From assembly GCA_002438565.1 (NCBI GenBank), contig DJPN01000022.1, positions 5,109 through 69,108 on the forward strand: a stretch of 64,000 nt of DNA. Reading direction: 5' to 3'. Below, piece after piece: positions 38,507 through 46,510 of this stretch. The translations under genes and the position numbers were made by a program. Under the pieces are notes generated by a model. That model worked only from the letters and a program-made list of their open reading frames with translations, had not been told where the DNA came from and searched no databases. Position 1 is the first letter of the stretch. Every line of letters begins with the position of its first letter. This stretch comes from Alphaproteobacteria bacterium UBA6411. GTDB taxonomy: Bacteria; Pseudomonadota; Alphaproteobacteria; CAAGCB01; CAG-977.

Positions 38507-40603
38507 TCAACCTTTATTTTCGGGAATTGACGGCGGCAAAGACGGCGGAGATTCGGGTTCCGCTGCGGGTTCGGGAGCGGGCGGCGCCGAATGGGTCATC
38601 ATGGACGCGGGCATTTTGGGCATGCCGACGCCGACTTTTCCCAATGTCGATTTAAAGCCCTTGATAACGGGAATTTTAATCCGCTTGACGGGCGCCGCGT
38701 CGGGATTGGGCACGCTGTTTTGCTGGCGCGCAGCCTGCATTTGAGCGCGCTTCCACGCGGGCAAATCCTCGTCTTCGTTGCCCGTTTCGTTCAGTTTGAA
38801 CGTCGGCGGAGGAGGCGGACGATCATCCACGTTGTCATCCATTTTTGCTTCGACGGTAACGGCTTCCTCGATTTGTTTGTTCTGCTCTTCGGGCGACAAA
38901 ACGACGATTTCGACGCCTTTTTTGTCCTTGGGGCGAACGATTTTGACCAAATCGTCTGGACCGACTTTGTCATACATCATCAAAACCGCCAGCGGGTTTT
39001 CGATATGGTGCTGAATCAAGCGTTTGATTTCACGCACGCCGTTTTTGGCGATAAAGACTTCGTCCGCAAACCATTTGCGCGCTTCCAAAGTCAGTTCCGC
39101 GCGAATGTTCACGGCCTTGGCGCGCTTGACGAATTTATTCAAGTGAATGTCCACGATTGCCAGCAGGTTTTCCTCCGCCAATCCGTGGAACGGAATGATG
39201 TCGTCAATACGGGCAAGGAATTCGGGACGCAGGTTTTTGCGCAAAAACTCCATACGCTGATAACGCGGCAGGTTCGCGCCCAAGTTCGACGTCATAATCA
39301 CCACCGTGTTGCGGAAATCGACCGTCAAACCTTTGCCGTCCGTCAAACGCCCTTCGTCCAACAGCTGCAGCATCAAGTTCAAAATTTCGCTGTGCGCTTT
39401 TTCCATTTCGTCGAACAAAACCACTTGATAAGGGCGCAAACGCACGGCTTCGGTCAAAACGCCGCCCTGCTCGAACCCCGGAGTCCCCGGAGGAGGACCC
39501 AGCAGACGCTGAACGGACACTTTTTCCATGTATTCGGACATATCCAAGCGCAGCAAAGCCGTTTCGTCGTCAAACATAAATTCGGACAGCGCTTTGGCCA
39601 ATTCGGTTTTACCGACGCCCGTCGTACCGATGAACAGGAACGTTCCCAGCGGACGGTTCGGATCCTGCAATCCCGACTTCATACGTCTGACCGCGCCCGA
39701 AATGACGGAAATCGCTTCGGGCTGGCCGATAACGCGCCGCCCCAGAAAGTTTTCAAGGTCAATAAGGCGTTTTTTGTCCTCGGCATCGACCTTGTCCATC
39801 GGAATCCCCGTCCATGCGGAAATGATGTTCGCGACGTGCTGTTTGTTCAAAACGGTATCGGTCGTTTTCTTTTCGTCCAAATCCATCATCAAGCCCGTTG
39901 CGGCTTCGTCCAGCAAGTCAATCGCCTTTTCGGGGAACAGACGGGACTTGACGTAACGCCCCGCCATTGAAACGGCGTTCTGCACGATTTCGTCATCAAT
40001 TTGGATTTTGTATTTTTCCGCCAGACGCTTGCCCACCCCGCGCAGAATGTCCGTCGTTTCCGCGGGCGTCGGTTCTTCGACGTACATGGTTTGCAGACAG
40101 CTCATCAAATCGGGGTCTTGTTCGATATACTGCTTAAAAGCGTTCAGTTCGGCTTCGACAACGCATTTGATTCCGCCGTCAAGGACTTTCGGCTTCAAAA
40201 ACTTGGGAATTTCGGGGTTGCCGTTCGGCGTGCGCGCCAGAAAGCCCAAGTCGTTGATGTACAAAATCATCTGATCGCCCGCAGCCTGGATTTGCTGGAA
40301 CGCTTCTTTCAAGTGTTCCTCGTATTCCGCCTGTGTTTTGGAATCAATCATCATCGTCGCGATGTCGACGCCGACCAGCTTGCGCCCCTGCAGTTTCGGC
40401 GGCACGCGGTTTTCCGCCAGCGCTTTGGCGAAACCTTCGACAATCGACGTTTTGCCGATGCCCGTCGGCCCCAGCAGCATGGGGTTGTTTTTCGTGTCGC
40501 GCAGCAAAATGTGCATCACGCGGCGCTGTTCCTTTTCGCGTCCGATGACCAGCTTCAGCGTGCCGTTTTTGGCTTTTTCGGTATAGTCGACAATATAGCT
40601 CAC
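38507..40603 (-). CDS. Clp-like AAA+ protein with two ATPase domains, the first degenerate
   Basis: The GTG at 40603 (GGGGGAGG seven bases before it) gives 698 residues. There is no Clp N domain and no ClpB M-domain. The first AAA domain keeps Walker A (GPTGIGKT, about residue 45) but Walker B reads LYINDLGF instead of LFIDE, and the usual arginine finger pair (ERRFQ) reads MSCLQ, so it probably binds but does not hydrolyse ATP. The second domain has Walker A GTTGVGKTE (about 333) and an intact LFDEMEKAH. No ClpP-docking loop is seen, so it probably remodels rather than degrades. The last 120 residues are Pro/Ala-rich. It overlaps dapF by four bases. Confidence 0.8.
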   Translation of the reverse strand: MSYIVDYTEKAKNGTLKLVIGREKEQRRVMHILLRDTKNNPMLLGPTGIGKTSIVEGFAKALAENRVPPKLQGRKLVGVDIATMMIDSKTQAEYEEHLKEAFQQIQAAGDQMILYINDLGFLARTPNGNPEIPKFLKPKVLDGGIKCVVEAELNAFKQYIEQDPDLMSCLQTMYVEEPTPAETTDILRGVGKRLAEKYKIQIDDEIVQNAVSMAGRYVKSRLFPEKAIDLLDEAATGLMMDLDEKKTTDTVLNKQHVANIISAWTGIPMDKVDAEDKKRLIDLENFLGRRVIGQPEAISVISGAVRRMKSGLQDPNRPLGTFLFIGTTGVGKTELAKALSEFMFDDETALLRLDMSEYMEKVSVQRLLGPPPGTPGFEQGGVLTEAVRLRPYQVVLFDEMEKAHSEILNLMLQLLDEGRLTDGKGLTVDFRNTVVIMTSNLGANLPRYQRMEFLRKNLRPEFLARIDDIIPFHGLAEENLLAIVDIHLNKFVKRAKAVNIRAELTLEARKWFADEVFIAKNGVREIKRLIQHHIENPLAVLMMYDKVGPDDLVKIVRPKDKKGVEIVVLSPEEQNKQIEEAVTVEAKMDDNVDDRPPPPPTFKLNETGNEDEDLPAWKRAQMQAARQQNSVPNPDAAPVKRIKIPVIKGFKSTLGKVGVGMPKMPASMMTHSAPPAPEPAAEPESPPSLPPSIPENKG

Positions 40604-41406
40604 GCAAAAACCTCCCCCGTAAAAGCGCAATGCGTCGCGCCCGTCATCAGAATATCTCCGTTGTCGTCCAGTTCAATCACCAAAGACCCGCCGTCCATTT
40701 TGATTTCGGCTTTGCGCGCGCTCAGCCCCCGCCGCACCGCCGCCGTCAAAGTCGCGCACGCCCCCGTGCCGCAGGCTTCGGTAACGCCCGCGCCGCGTTC
40801 CCATACCCGCATGCGGACAAGGTCGGGCTTGACGACCTGCGCGAATTCGACGTTCACGCGTTCGGGAAACATCGGATGCGTTTCGACAAAGCTTCCCCAC
40901 TTTTCAACGTCAAAGTTTTCGACATCGTCGACAAAGAAAACGGCGTGCGGATTGCCCACCGACACGCAGCACGGTTCGGGCAGTTCTGCGGAAACGCCTT
41001 TAACCGCCAGAGTGTCTTGAGTTTCGGCAATCGGAATTTCGTCCCAATTCAAGCGCGGCTTGCCCATATTGACGGAAGTCAGCCCGTTTTCCGCGCGCCA
41101 AGCTTTCAACAGCTTGCCGTCGGGAGCTTCCATTGTCAGCGAATCGACGCCCTTTTCATCCATCAGCAGCTTTGCCGTGCAGCGCGACCCGTTGCCGCAC
41201 GCGCCCGCCGACGACCCGTCCGCGTTGAAAAACAGGATTTTAACATCGGCTTTGTCCGACGGTTTCAGCACGATTAACTGGTCAAAGCCGACGCCCGTTT
41301 TGCGGTTGCCTATCGCTTTGATTTCGTCGGGCGTCAAATCGACGCCGCGCATAATCACGAAATCGTTGCCCAGCCCGTCCATTTTGATAAAGGGGATTTT
41401 TTTCAT
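40600..41406 (-). CDS. dapF: Diaminopimelate epimerase
   Basis: Converts LL- to meso-diaminopimelate for lysine and peptidoglycan. The catalytic cysteines are in GACGNGSRC and TEACGTGACA, and the protein opens IPFIKMDGLGNDFVIM. The ATG at 41406 overlaps the dapL stop by four bases, and the dapF stop overlaps the clp start (GTGA), so the three are translationally chained. 268 residues, normal. Confidence 0.96.
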   Translation of the reverse strand: MKKIPFIKMDGLGNDFVIMRGVDLTPDEIKAIGNRKTGVGFDQLIVLKPSDKADVKILFFNADGSSAGACGNGSRCTAKLLMDEKGVDSLTMEAPDGKLLKAWRAENGLTSVNMGKPRLNWDEIPIAETQDTLAVKGVSAELPEPCCVSVGNPHAVFFVDDVENFDVEKWGSFVETHPMFPERVNVEFAQVVKPDLVRMRVWERGAGVTEACGTGACATLTAAVRRGLSARKAEIKMDGGSLVIELDDNGDILMTGATHCAFTGEVFA

Positions 41407-42602
41407 AAGCTCAAATTTCCGATGCGTTCCAAAGCTTTCAAAGTGTTTTCGCGCGTTCCGAACGACGTCAGGCGGACATAGCCTTCGCCGCACGCGCCGA
41501 AACCGCTGCCCGGCGTGCAGACCAGCTGAGCGTCGTGCAGCAGTTTTTCAAAGAACATCACCGACGTCATTCCCATCGGGGTCGCCAGCCAGATATACGG
41601 CGCGTCCTTGCCGCCGTAGACGGTAAAGCCTTTTGCCTGCAAGCCCTCGCGAATCAAGCGCGCGTTTTCCATATAGTAGTCGGTCATCGCCTTGACTTCG
41701 CGTTTGCCCTCGTCGGAAAACACGGCTTCGGCGGCGCGCTGAATAACATACGCCACGCCGTTGAATTTCGTGCAGTGACGGCGGCTCCACAGCGGGTTCA
41801 GCTCGACTTCCGCCCCCGACGGCGCCATTGCTTTCAACGCGTGCGGCACGACCATATAAGCGCACCGAACGCCCGTAAAGCCCGCCGTTTTGGAAAACGA
41901 CCGCAGTTCAATCGCGACTTCTTTCGCGCCGTCGATTTCGTAAATGCTGTGCGGAATGCTGTCTGTGCGGATGTATTCCTTGTACGCGGAATCGAAGATG
42001 ATGACCGCTTTGTTCTGTTGGGCGTAACGCACCCATTGGGTCAATTCCTCTTTGGTCATGACTGACCCCGTCGGGTTGTTGGGCGAACACAGATAAATCA
42101 AATCGCACGCCGTTTTGGGCAAAGCGGGCGAAAATCCCGATTCGCGCGTGCAGGGCAAAAACGTCAAAGAACGCCCCGCCATGATGTTCGTGTCGCGGTA
42201 AACGGGATAAACGGGGTCGGGAATGGCGACTTTCGCCGTCGTGTCGAAAATTTCCTGAATGTTGCCGACATCGCATTTGGCGCCGTCGGATACGAAAACC
42301 TCGTCCGCCGCGATATCGATGCCGCGCGCTTTGTAGTCGTTGTCGACAATCGCTTGGCGCAAAAATTCGTAGCCCTGCTCCGGACCGTAGCCGCGCATGG
42401 TTTCGACCGCGCCCATTTCGTCGGCGGCTTTGTGCATCGCCTTGATGCAGGCGGCGGGAATGGGCTGCGTTACGTCGCCGATGCCCAGACTGATAACCTC
42501 GGCCGCGGGGTTTTGTTCCTTGTACGCCTTGATTTTGCGGGCGATTTCTTGAAACAGATAGTTGGCGGACAAATCAAAATAATGAGGGTTTGCTTTAATC
42601 AT
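41403..42602 (-). CDS. dapL: LL-diaminopimelate aminotransferase
   Basis: A PLP-dependent fold I aminotransferase of 399 residues. LGIGDVTQPIP, YGPEQGYEFLRQAI, SDGAKCDVGNI, CSPNNPTGSVMTKEEL and the PLP-lysine motif SFSKTAGFTGVRCAYM are typical of DapL, which makes LL-DAP directly from tetrahydrodipicolinate and so bypasses the succinyl-intermediate route. Starting at ATG 42602 uses AAGGTG as ribosome binding site. Coupled to dapF; no dapC/D/E seen here. Confidence 0.92.
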   Translation of the reverse strand: MIKANPHYFDLSANYLFQEIARKIKAYKEQNPAAEVISLGIGDVTQPIPAACIKAMHKAADEMGAVETMRGYGPEQGYEFLRQAIVDNDYKARGIDIAADEVFVSDGAKCDVGNIQEIFDTTAKVAIPDPVYPVYRDTNIMAGRSLTFLPCTRESGFSPALPKTACDLIYLCSPNNPTGSVMTKEELTQWVRYAQQNKAVIIFDSAYKEYIRTDSIPHSIYEIDGAKEVAIELRSFSKTAGFTGVRCAYMVVPHALKAMAPSGAEVELNPLWSRRHCTKFNGVAYVIQRAAEAVFSDEGKREVKAMTDYYMENARLIREGLQAKGFTVYGGKDAPYIWLATPMGMTSVMFFEKLLHDAQLVCTPGSGFGACGEGYVRLTSFGTRENTLKALERIGNLSL

Positions 42603-42621
42603 TTTTTGCACCTTAAATCAA

Positions 42622-42909
42622 TCAAGCGTTTTTCAAAACAGGGGCGTCATAGACCTGCTGCGGTTCGCCGTCGGCGTCCAGCTCGCACACCAGAATTTGG
42701 GGGGATTGTTCGATTTTTTCGCGAATGGCATCGGGAATATGCTCCAGCGAAATCCGCGGCGTGTCGGCGGAACGGAACAAAAAAGCGTCCGAATTCTGCA
42801 ATGTGAAAAACGGGTCTTTCGCCAAGCCCCCGATTCCGCTGAACATTAAAACGGGTTCGTCCCCGTCGTTGGTCGTAAAATCATAATCCCGCAATTTAAT
42901 GACAGTCAT
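42622..42909 (-). CDS. Hypothetical protein, 95 residues
   Basis: A small, soluble, acidic protein with no signal peptide or membrane segment. I recognise no domain; a short predicted beta-rich start (TVIKLRDYDF) and an isolated cysteine (ILVCELDADG) are the only notable features. The ATG follows AAGGACGG. It lies 19 bases upstream of dapL on the same strand and may be the first gene of the dapL-dapF-clp transcript. Confidence 0.55.
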   Translation of the reverse strand: MTVIKLRDYDFTTNDGDEPVLMFSGIGGLAKDPFFTLQNSDAFLFRSADTPRISLEHIPDAIREKIEQSPQILVCELDADGEPQQVYDAPVLKNA

Positions 42910-43035
42910 TTTACCGTCCTTTATCCTTTAACTTTTCAAGCAGTTCAGTCTAATCGAATTTTTCCCCCTTTGCAAAGGATTAAGTAACAAAAACGGCACG
43001 GCGCGCAAGCAAGGCTTGTTCGGTGTTTTTTTTAT

Positions 43036-43064
43036 TTGAAAGATCACCGTCTGTTTTGTAAACT
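43036..43064 (+). promoter_or_regulatory. Predicted sigma-70 promoter for the leader RNA and methyltransferase
   Basis: TTGAAA at 43036-43041, an exact 17-base spacer, TAAACT at 43059-43064. The predicted start is G at about 43071, the first base of a hairpin. A stem CAAGC/GCTTG (43006-43018) and a run of eight T lie just upstream. The stretch 42910-43035 shows nothing else. Confidence 0.6.
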
Positions 43065-43070
43065 GGCTTT

Positions 43071-43350
43071 GTCCGCGCAAAATCGGTTTGTGCGGAAAGT
43101 GCCTTAGCGGGTGCGGAGCCGTGAGAAAGCTCTAATGTTGTTCGGCGTGGGTATGCGTCGTAATTCGTGTTGTTTAAGTACGAACACGAAAAAGTATCCC
43201 CGAATCTGTTTATGGTTCGGGGGGCTTTCGGCGTATGTTCAAAAGTCCCGATTTGAATCGGATAACTTTAAAGGTCGAAAGGGTCTTGTAACAACATTAT
43301 GACTTTCTCAACTCCCCGAACCGCTTTAGGGCGGTTTTTGGGGATTTTTT
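43071..43350 (+). ncRNA. Candidate structured leader or small RNA, about 280 bases, upstream of the methyltransferase
   Basis: No protein-like frame is present, yet the sequence is full of short inverted repeats in order: TCCGCGCA/TGTGCGGA (43072-43095, one wobble), GAGC/GCTC (about 43116-43132), TTCGTGTT/AACACGAA (about 43164-43190), CCCCGAA/TTCGGGG (about 43198-43222), CCGATT/AATCGG (about 43248-43261) and a terminal stem-loop with T run. With a promoter at its 5' end and a terminator at its 3' end it forms a complete transcription unit. It does not match the conserved cores of RNase P RNA, tmRNA, SRP RNA or 6S RNA as I know them. It ends at the base before the methyltransferase ATG. Confidence 0.5.
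43313..43350 (+). terminator. Terminator abutting the methyltransferase start codon
   Basis: TCCCC...CCGC and GCGG...GGGGA form a stem with an internal U-rich bulge, followed by six T and then ATG. The GGGGA of the 3' stem is the only plausible ribosome binding site for the methyltransferase, so the hairpin could both end transcription and hide the site. Confidence 0.7.
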
Positions 43351-44364
43351 ATGGCTAAAGCAACAGGAAACGCAAAACTGCACCAAGCGCAACACAATGG
43401 AAACGATGAATATTACACGCAACTGTCCGATATAGAAAACGAACTGAAACACTATAGAAACTTTTTCAACGGAAAAACCGTTTTCTGCAACTGCGACGAC
43501 CCGTATGAAAGCAATTTTTTCAAATACTTCGCTTTGAATTTCAATGCACTGGGTTTGAAAAAACTAATCGCGACCTGCTATTCGGCATCGCCCGTTATGG
43601 GGCGGGAACTGCCGTTGTTTGACAGAATGAACGGGAAAAAAGCGTACAAAATCGAAATTACCGAAGTAATTGACACGAATAACGACGGCGCGGTCGATTT
43701 GTCCGATGTTGAATATTTGATAAAACACGGGAAAAACACTTTAAGCGTTTTGGAGGAAAACGGTGATTTTCGCTCAGCCGAATGTGTTTATTTATTGAAT
43801 CAAGCCGATATTGTCGTAACAAATCCTCCGTTCAGCCTGTTTCGGGAATATGTTGCACAACTGATTGAATTTAAAAAAGAATTTTTAATTGTCGGCAACA
43901 AAACGGCAATTACTTATGCCGAAATTTTCAAATTGATAAAAGAAAATAAAATTTGGTTGGGATATACCCCGAAAATTAAGCGTTTTCGAGTCCCTGATTA
44001 TTACGAGGGAAAACTGATTTCAAAAGAAAGTGACGGGAAAAAATACGCAAACAATGTCGGAAATGTTTCGTGGTTCACAAACTTGGACGTTTCTATCAGA
44101 AATGAAAAAATTGTTTTGTATAAAAAATACATTCCGGAGGAATATCCGAAATACGACAATTACGACGCGATTAACGTGGATAAAGTCGCTGACATTCCAG
44201 TCGATTACGACGGCGTGATGGGCGTTCCGATTACTTTTTTGGACAAGTACAACCCGAACCAATTTGAAATCGTCAAATTCAGAAAAGGAAACAATGAACG
44301 GGATCTGTCAATCAACGGAAAATGCCCGTTTTTCCGCATTTTAATCAAAAGGAAAAAATCATGA
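43351..44364 (+). CDS. EcoRI-family adenine-specific DNA methyltransferase
   Basis: The 337 residues start with NDEYYTQLSDIENELKHY, continue with TVFCNCDDPYESNFFKYFALNF and KLIATCY, and carry the catalytic motif NPPF (DIVVTNPPFSLF) followed by FLIVGNKTAITY. This is the EcoRI modification-methylase family, which methylates adenine N6 in its recognition site. The gene is more A/T-rich than most of the window. Its stop overlaps the next gene by four bases (ATGA). A terminator hairpin directly precedes the start, so expression may depend on read-through. Confidence 0.88.
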   Translation: MAKATGNAKLHQAQHNGNDEYYTQLSDIENELKHYRNFFNGKTVFCNCDDPYESNFFKYFALNFNALGLKKLIATCYSASPVMGRELPLFDRMNGKKAYKIEITEVIDTNNDGAVDLSDVEYLIKHGKNTLSVLEENGDFRSAECVYLLNQADIVVTNPPFSLFREYVAQLIEFKKEFLIVGNKTAITYAEIFKLIKENKIWLGYTPKIKRFRVPDYYEGKLISKESDGKKYANNVGNVSWFTNLDVSIRNEKIVLYKKYIPEEYPKYDNYDAINVDKVADIPVDYDGVMGVPITFLDKYNPNQFEIVKFRKGNNERDLSINGKCPFFRILIKRKKS

Positions 44365-45437
44365 AAATCGAACTGCATCAAATCACCATCCGCGACGTTT
44401 TCAACGGTTATCGAAACAATGACGAAAACGGCGTCGTCGGATACGGCGGAAAGCTGAACATCCGCCCGCCGTATCAGCGCGAATTCGTCTATGACGACAA
44501 AAAGCGAAACGCCGTTATCGAAACGGTTTTCAAGGGTTTTCCGCTGAACGTGATGTACTGGTCGAAAAACGCCGACGACACTTTTGAACTGCTGGACGGA
44601 CAGCAAAGAACGCTGAGCCTGTGCGCTTACGCCAACGGGGACTATTCGTTTAACAGCAAATATTTTCACAACCTGACGGAAACGGAAAAAAATCAGATTC
44701 TGGATTACCCGCTGATGATTTATGTTTGCACGGGCAACGACAAAGAACGGCTGGACTGGTTTAAAACAATCAACATCGCGGGTGAAAAACTGACCGACCA
44801 AGAATTGCGCAACGCCAATTACACGGGAACTTGGCTGACCGATGCCAAGCGACATTTCAGCAAAACGAATTGCGCCGCTTACAACTTAGCAAGCAAATAT
44901 ATGAACGGTTCGCCGATTCGGCAGGATTATTTGGAAACGGTGCTGCGCTGGATAAGCGCGGACAATATCGAAGACTATATGGCGCAACATCAAAACGCCC
45001 CGAACGCAATCGAGTTGTGGCTTTATTTTCAAAGCGTCATCGCTTGGGTTCAAGCCGTTTTTCCGAAATACCGCAAGGAAATGAAAGGGCTCGACTGGGG
45101 GCGGCTGTACAATTCGTTTGGGAATCAAAACTTTGGCAACTTTGAAGCGCAAATTGCAAATTTGATGGAAGACGAAGACGTTTCCAACAAAAAAGGCATT
45201 TACGAATATCTGCTGTCGGGCGACGAACGGAAATTAAGCTTGCGCACGTTTTCGGACAAAATGAAACGCGAAGCTTACGAACAGCAAAAAGGAATCTGCC
45301 CCAAATGCGGGCAACATTTTGAATTTGAAGAAATGGAAGGCGACCATATCGTTCCGTGGAGCAAAGGCGGACATACAACGGCTGGCAATTGTCAAATGCT
45401 GTGCCGCCGCGACAACGGAATCAAATCCAACCGTTAA
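44361..45437 (+). CDS. DUF262-HNH endonuclease (GmrSD-like) protein
   Basis: Starting at ATG 44361 gives 358 residues. The N-terminal DUF262/ParB-like domain has RPPYQREFVYDDKKR and the signature DGQQRTLSL; the C terminus is an HNH nuclease with CPKCG, GDHIVPWSKGG, and a later C-x3-N pattern. DUF262 proteins include the GmrSD type IV enzymes that cut modified DNA and the Rloc/BREX-related nucleases. Overlap with the methyltransferase implies one functional unit, either restriction-modification-like or modification-dependent defence. Confidence 0.85.
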   Translation: MKIELHQITIRDVFNGYRNNDENGVVGYGGKLNIRPPYQREFVYDDKKRNAVIETVFKGFPLNVMYWSKNADDTFELLDGQQRTLSLCAYANGDYSFNSKYFHNLTETEKNQILDYPLMIYVCTGNDKERLDWFKTINIAGEKLTDQELRNANYTGTWLTDAKRHFSKTNCAAYNLASKYMNGSPIRQDYLETVLRWISADNIEDYMAQHQNAPNAIELWLYFQSVIAWVQAVFPKYRKEMKGLDWGRLYNSFGNQNFGNFEAQIANLMEDEDVSNKKGIYEYLLSGDERKLSLRTFSDKMKREAYEQQKGICPKCGQHFEFEEMEGDHIVPWSKGGHTTAGNCQMLCRRDNGIKSNR

Positions 45438-45463
45438 GACATTAAAGATGAGATATTGAATAT

Positions 45464-45494
45464 AAAAACGGCTCCGTAAAAAAAACGGAGCCGC
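45464..45494 (-). terminator. Intrinsic terminator for the triple-repeat gene
   Basis: CGGCTCCGT and ACGGAGCCG form a perfect 9-bp stem; on the minus strand it is followed by five T. It may also stop the convergent nuclease transcript. Confidence 0.85.
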
Positions 45495-45515
45495 TTGAAT
45501 TTGCTAAACCGCTTA

Positions 45516-45968
45516 TTAGCGCGAACGCATGCGGTTCGCAATCGCCGCCTGAACGGCTTTGTTGGGTTCCGCTTTCTTTTCGGCGGAAACGTCGCGATGG
45601 GTCATGCCGCCGCTCGGATTGCCGAAAGCCGCATACAATTCGCCCGCTTCTTTCCAGAACGATTTTTTGGGTTCATCCTTTTTCGGTTCGGCTTTGGCGG
45701 GTTCGGCCGTTTTTGCCGTTTCCTGTGCGGGAACGTCGCGGTGCGTCATACCGCCGCCCGGATTACCAAAAGCCGCGTACAATTCGCCGGCTTCTTTCCA
45801 CAGGGATTTTTTGGGTTCGGCTTTTTCCTTTTTGGGTTCGGCCTTGGCTTCGGGAGCTTTTTCAGCTTTGTCCGCCGGCATATCGCTGTGCGTCATGCCG
45901 CCGCTCGGATTGCCGAAACGGGCGTACAAATCGGCGACTTTGCCCCAGAACGATTTTTTTTCTTCCAT
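45516..45968 (-). CDS. Small protein with three W-x-LYAxFGNPSGGMTH repeats
   Basis: The 150-residue product is three copies of a 24-26 residue unit: KSFWGKVADLYARFGNPSGGM, KSLWKEAGELYAAFGNPGGGM and KSFWKEAGELYAAFGNPSGGM, each followed by THxD(M/V), separated by Lys/Glu/Pro/Ala-rich linkers. No signal peptide or membrane helix is visible. I recognise no known domain. Each unit could be a small helix plus a Gly-rich turn that binds a partner; a scaffold role is inference. Ribosome binding site AGGAGAAGCG precedes the ATG. Confidence 0.75.
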   Translation of the reverse strand: MEEKKSFWGKVADLYARFGNPSGGMTHSDMPADKAEKAPEAKAEPKKEKAEPKKSLWKEAGELYAAFGNPGGGMTHRDVPAQETAKTAEPAKAEPKKDEPKKSFWKEAGELYAAFGNPSGGMTHRDVSAEKKAEPNKAVQAAIANRMRSR

Positions 45969-46065
45969 AACGCTTCTCCTACCAGAAAATCTGTTGAATT
46001 TTCTTTATCCTTGCACGTTTTTTCCTTTTTGTCAATTTTTTCTTCTAAAAAAGACAAAAAAGTTT

Positions 46066-46428
46066 TTACGCTTTAACAGCGACCTCGTAAGCGCGTTCAA
46101 TCATATCCATAACGTCGTCTTCGGACGTTTCTGCGTTTTCCGATTTGGCATAAGCGGTCAAAGCTTTGTCCAACATGTCAATGCTTTTCAAAACATTGGT
46201 TTCAATGACCAGAATTTTGGAAACGCCCGCCAAGTCTTTCATCACGTCTTCGTCGATTTGCGTCAGCAGAATGTCGCCCTTCGGAGAACGTTGGAAATGC
46301 AGGGTTGTCGCGTCTTTTTTCGTCAAAACGGGTTTTTCCGGCTCGCCTTCAAACGCGGGCAAAAACACGGAAATCATCCCCGCTTCGTTTTTTACAAACT
46401 GAGGGGACGGCAATTCGTTAATATCCAT
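46066..46428 (-). CDS. Hypothetical acidic protein, 120 residues
   Basis: The ATG at 46428 has AAGGAG seven bases ahead and is preferred over an upstream TTG. The protein is acidic and soluble, with a predicted beta-rich first half (MISVFLPAFEG) and a helical second half (NVLKSIDMLDKALTAYAKSEN). No family is recognised. It is a single-gene unit between the secF terminator and the triple-repeat gene. Confidence 0.6.
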   Translation of the reverse strand: MDINELPSPQFVKNEAGMISVFLPAFEGEPEKPVLTKKDATTLHFQRSPKGDILLTQIDEDVMKDLAGVSKILVIETNVLKSIDMLDKALTAYAKSENAETSEDDVMDMIERAYEVAVKA

Positions 46429-46466
46429 TTTCAAACTCCTTCGGTTGAATTTTTAACCAAGTATAC

Positions 46467-46496
46467 AAAAAAGCCCTTGTCGAAACAAGGGCTTTT
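46467..46496 (-). terminator. Intrinsic terminator after secF
   Basis: AAGCCCTTGT and ACAAGGGCTT form a perfect stem around a CGAA loop. Minus-strand T run follows. Ends the yajC-secD-secF transcript. Confidence 0.88.
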
Positions 46497-46510
46497 CGTC
46501 ATCCGAATGT

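Noticed and set aside
43111..43302. 63-codon frame inside the leader RNA
   Set aside because: Runs through several perfect stem-loops, has no ribosome binding site and no protein-like composition; RNA interpretation preferred.
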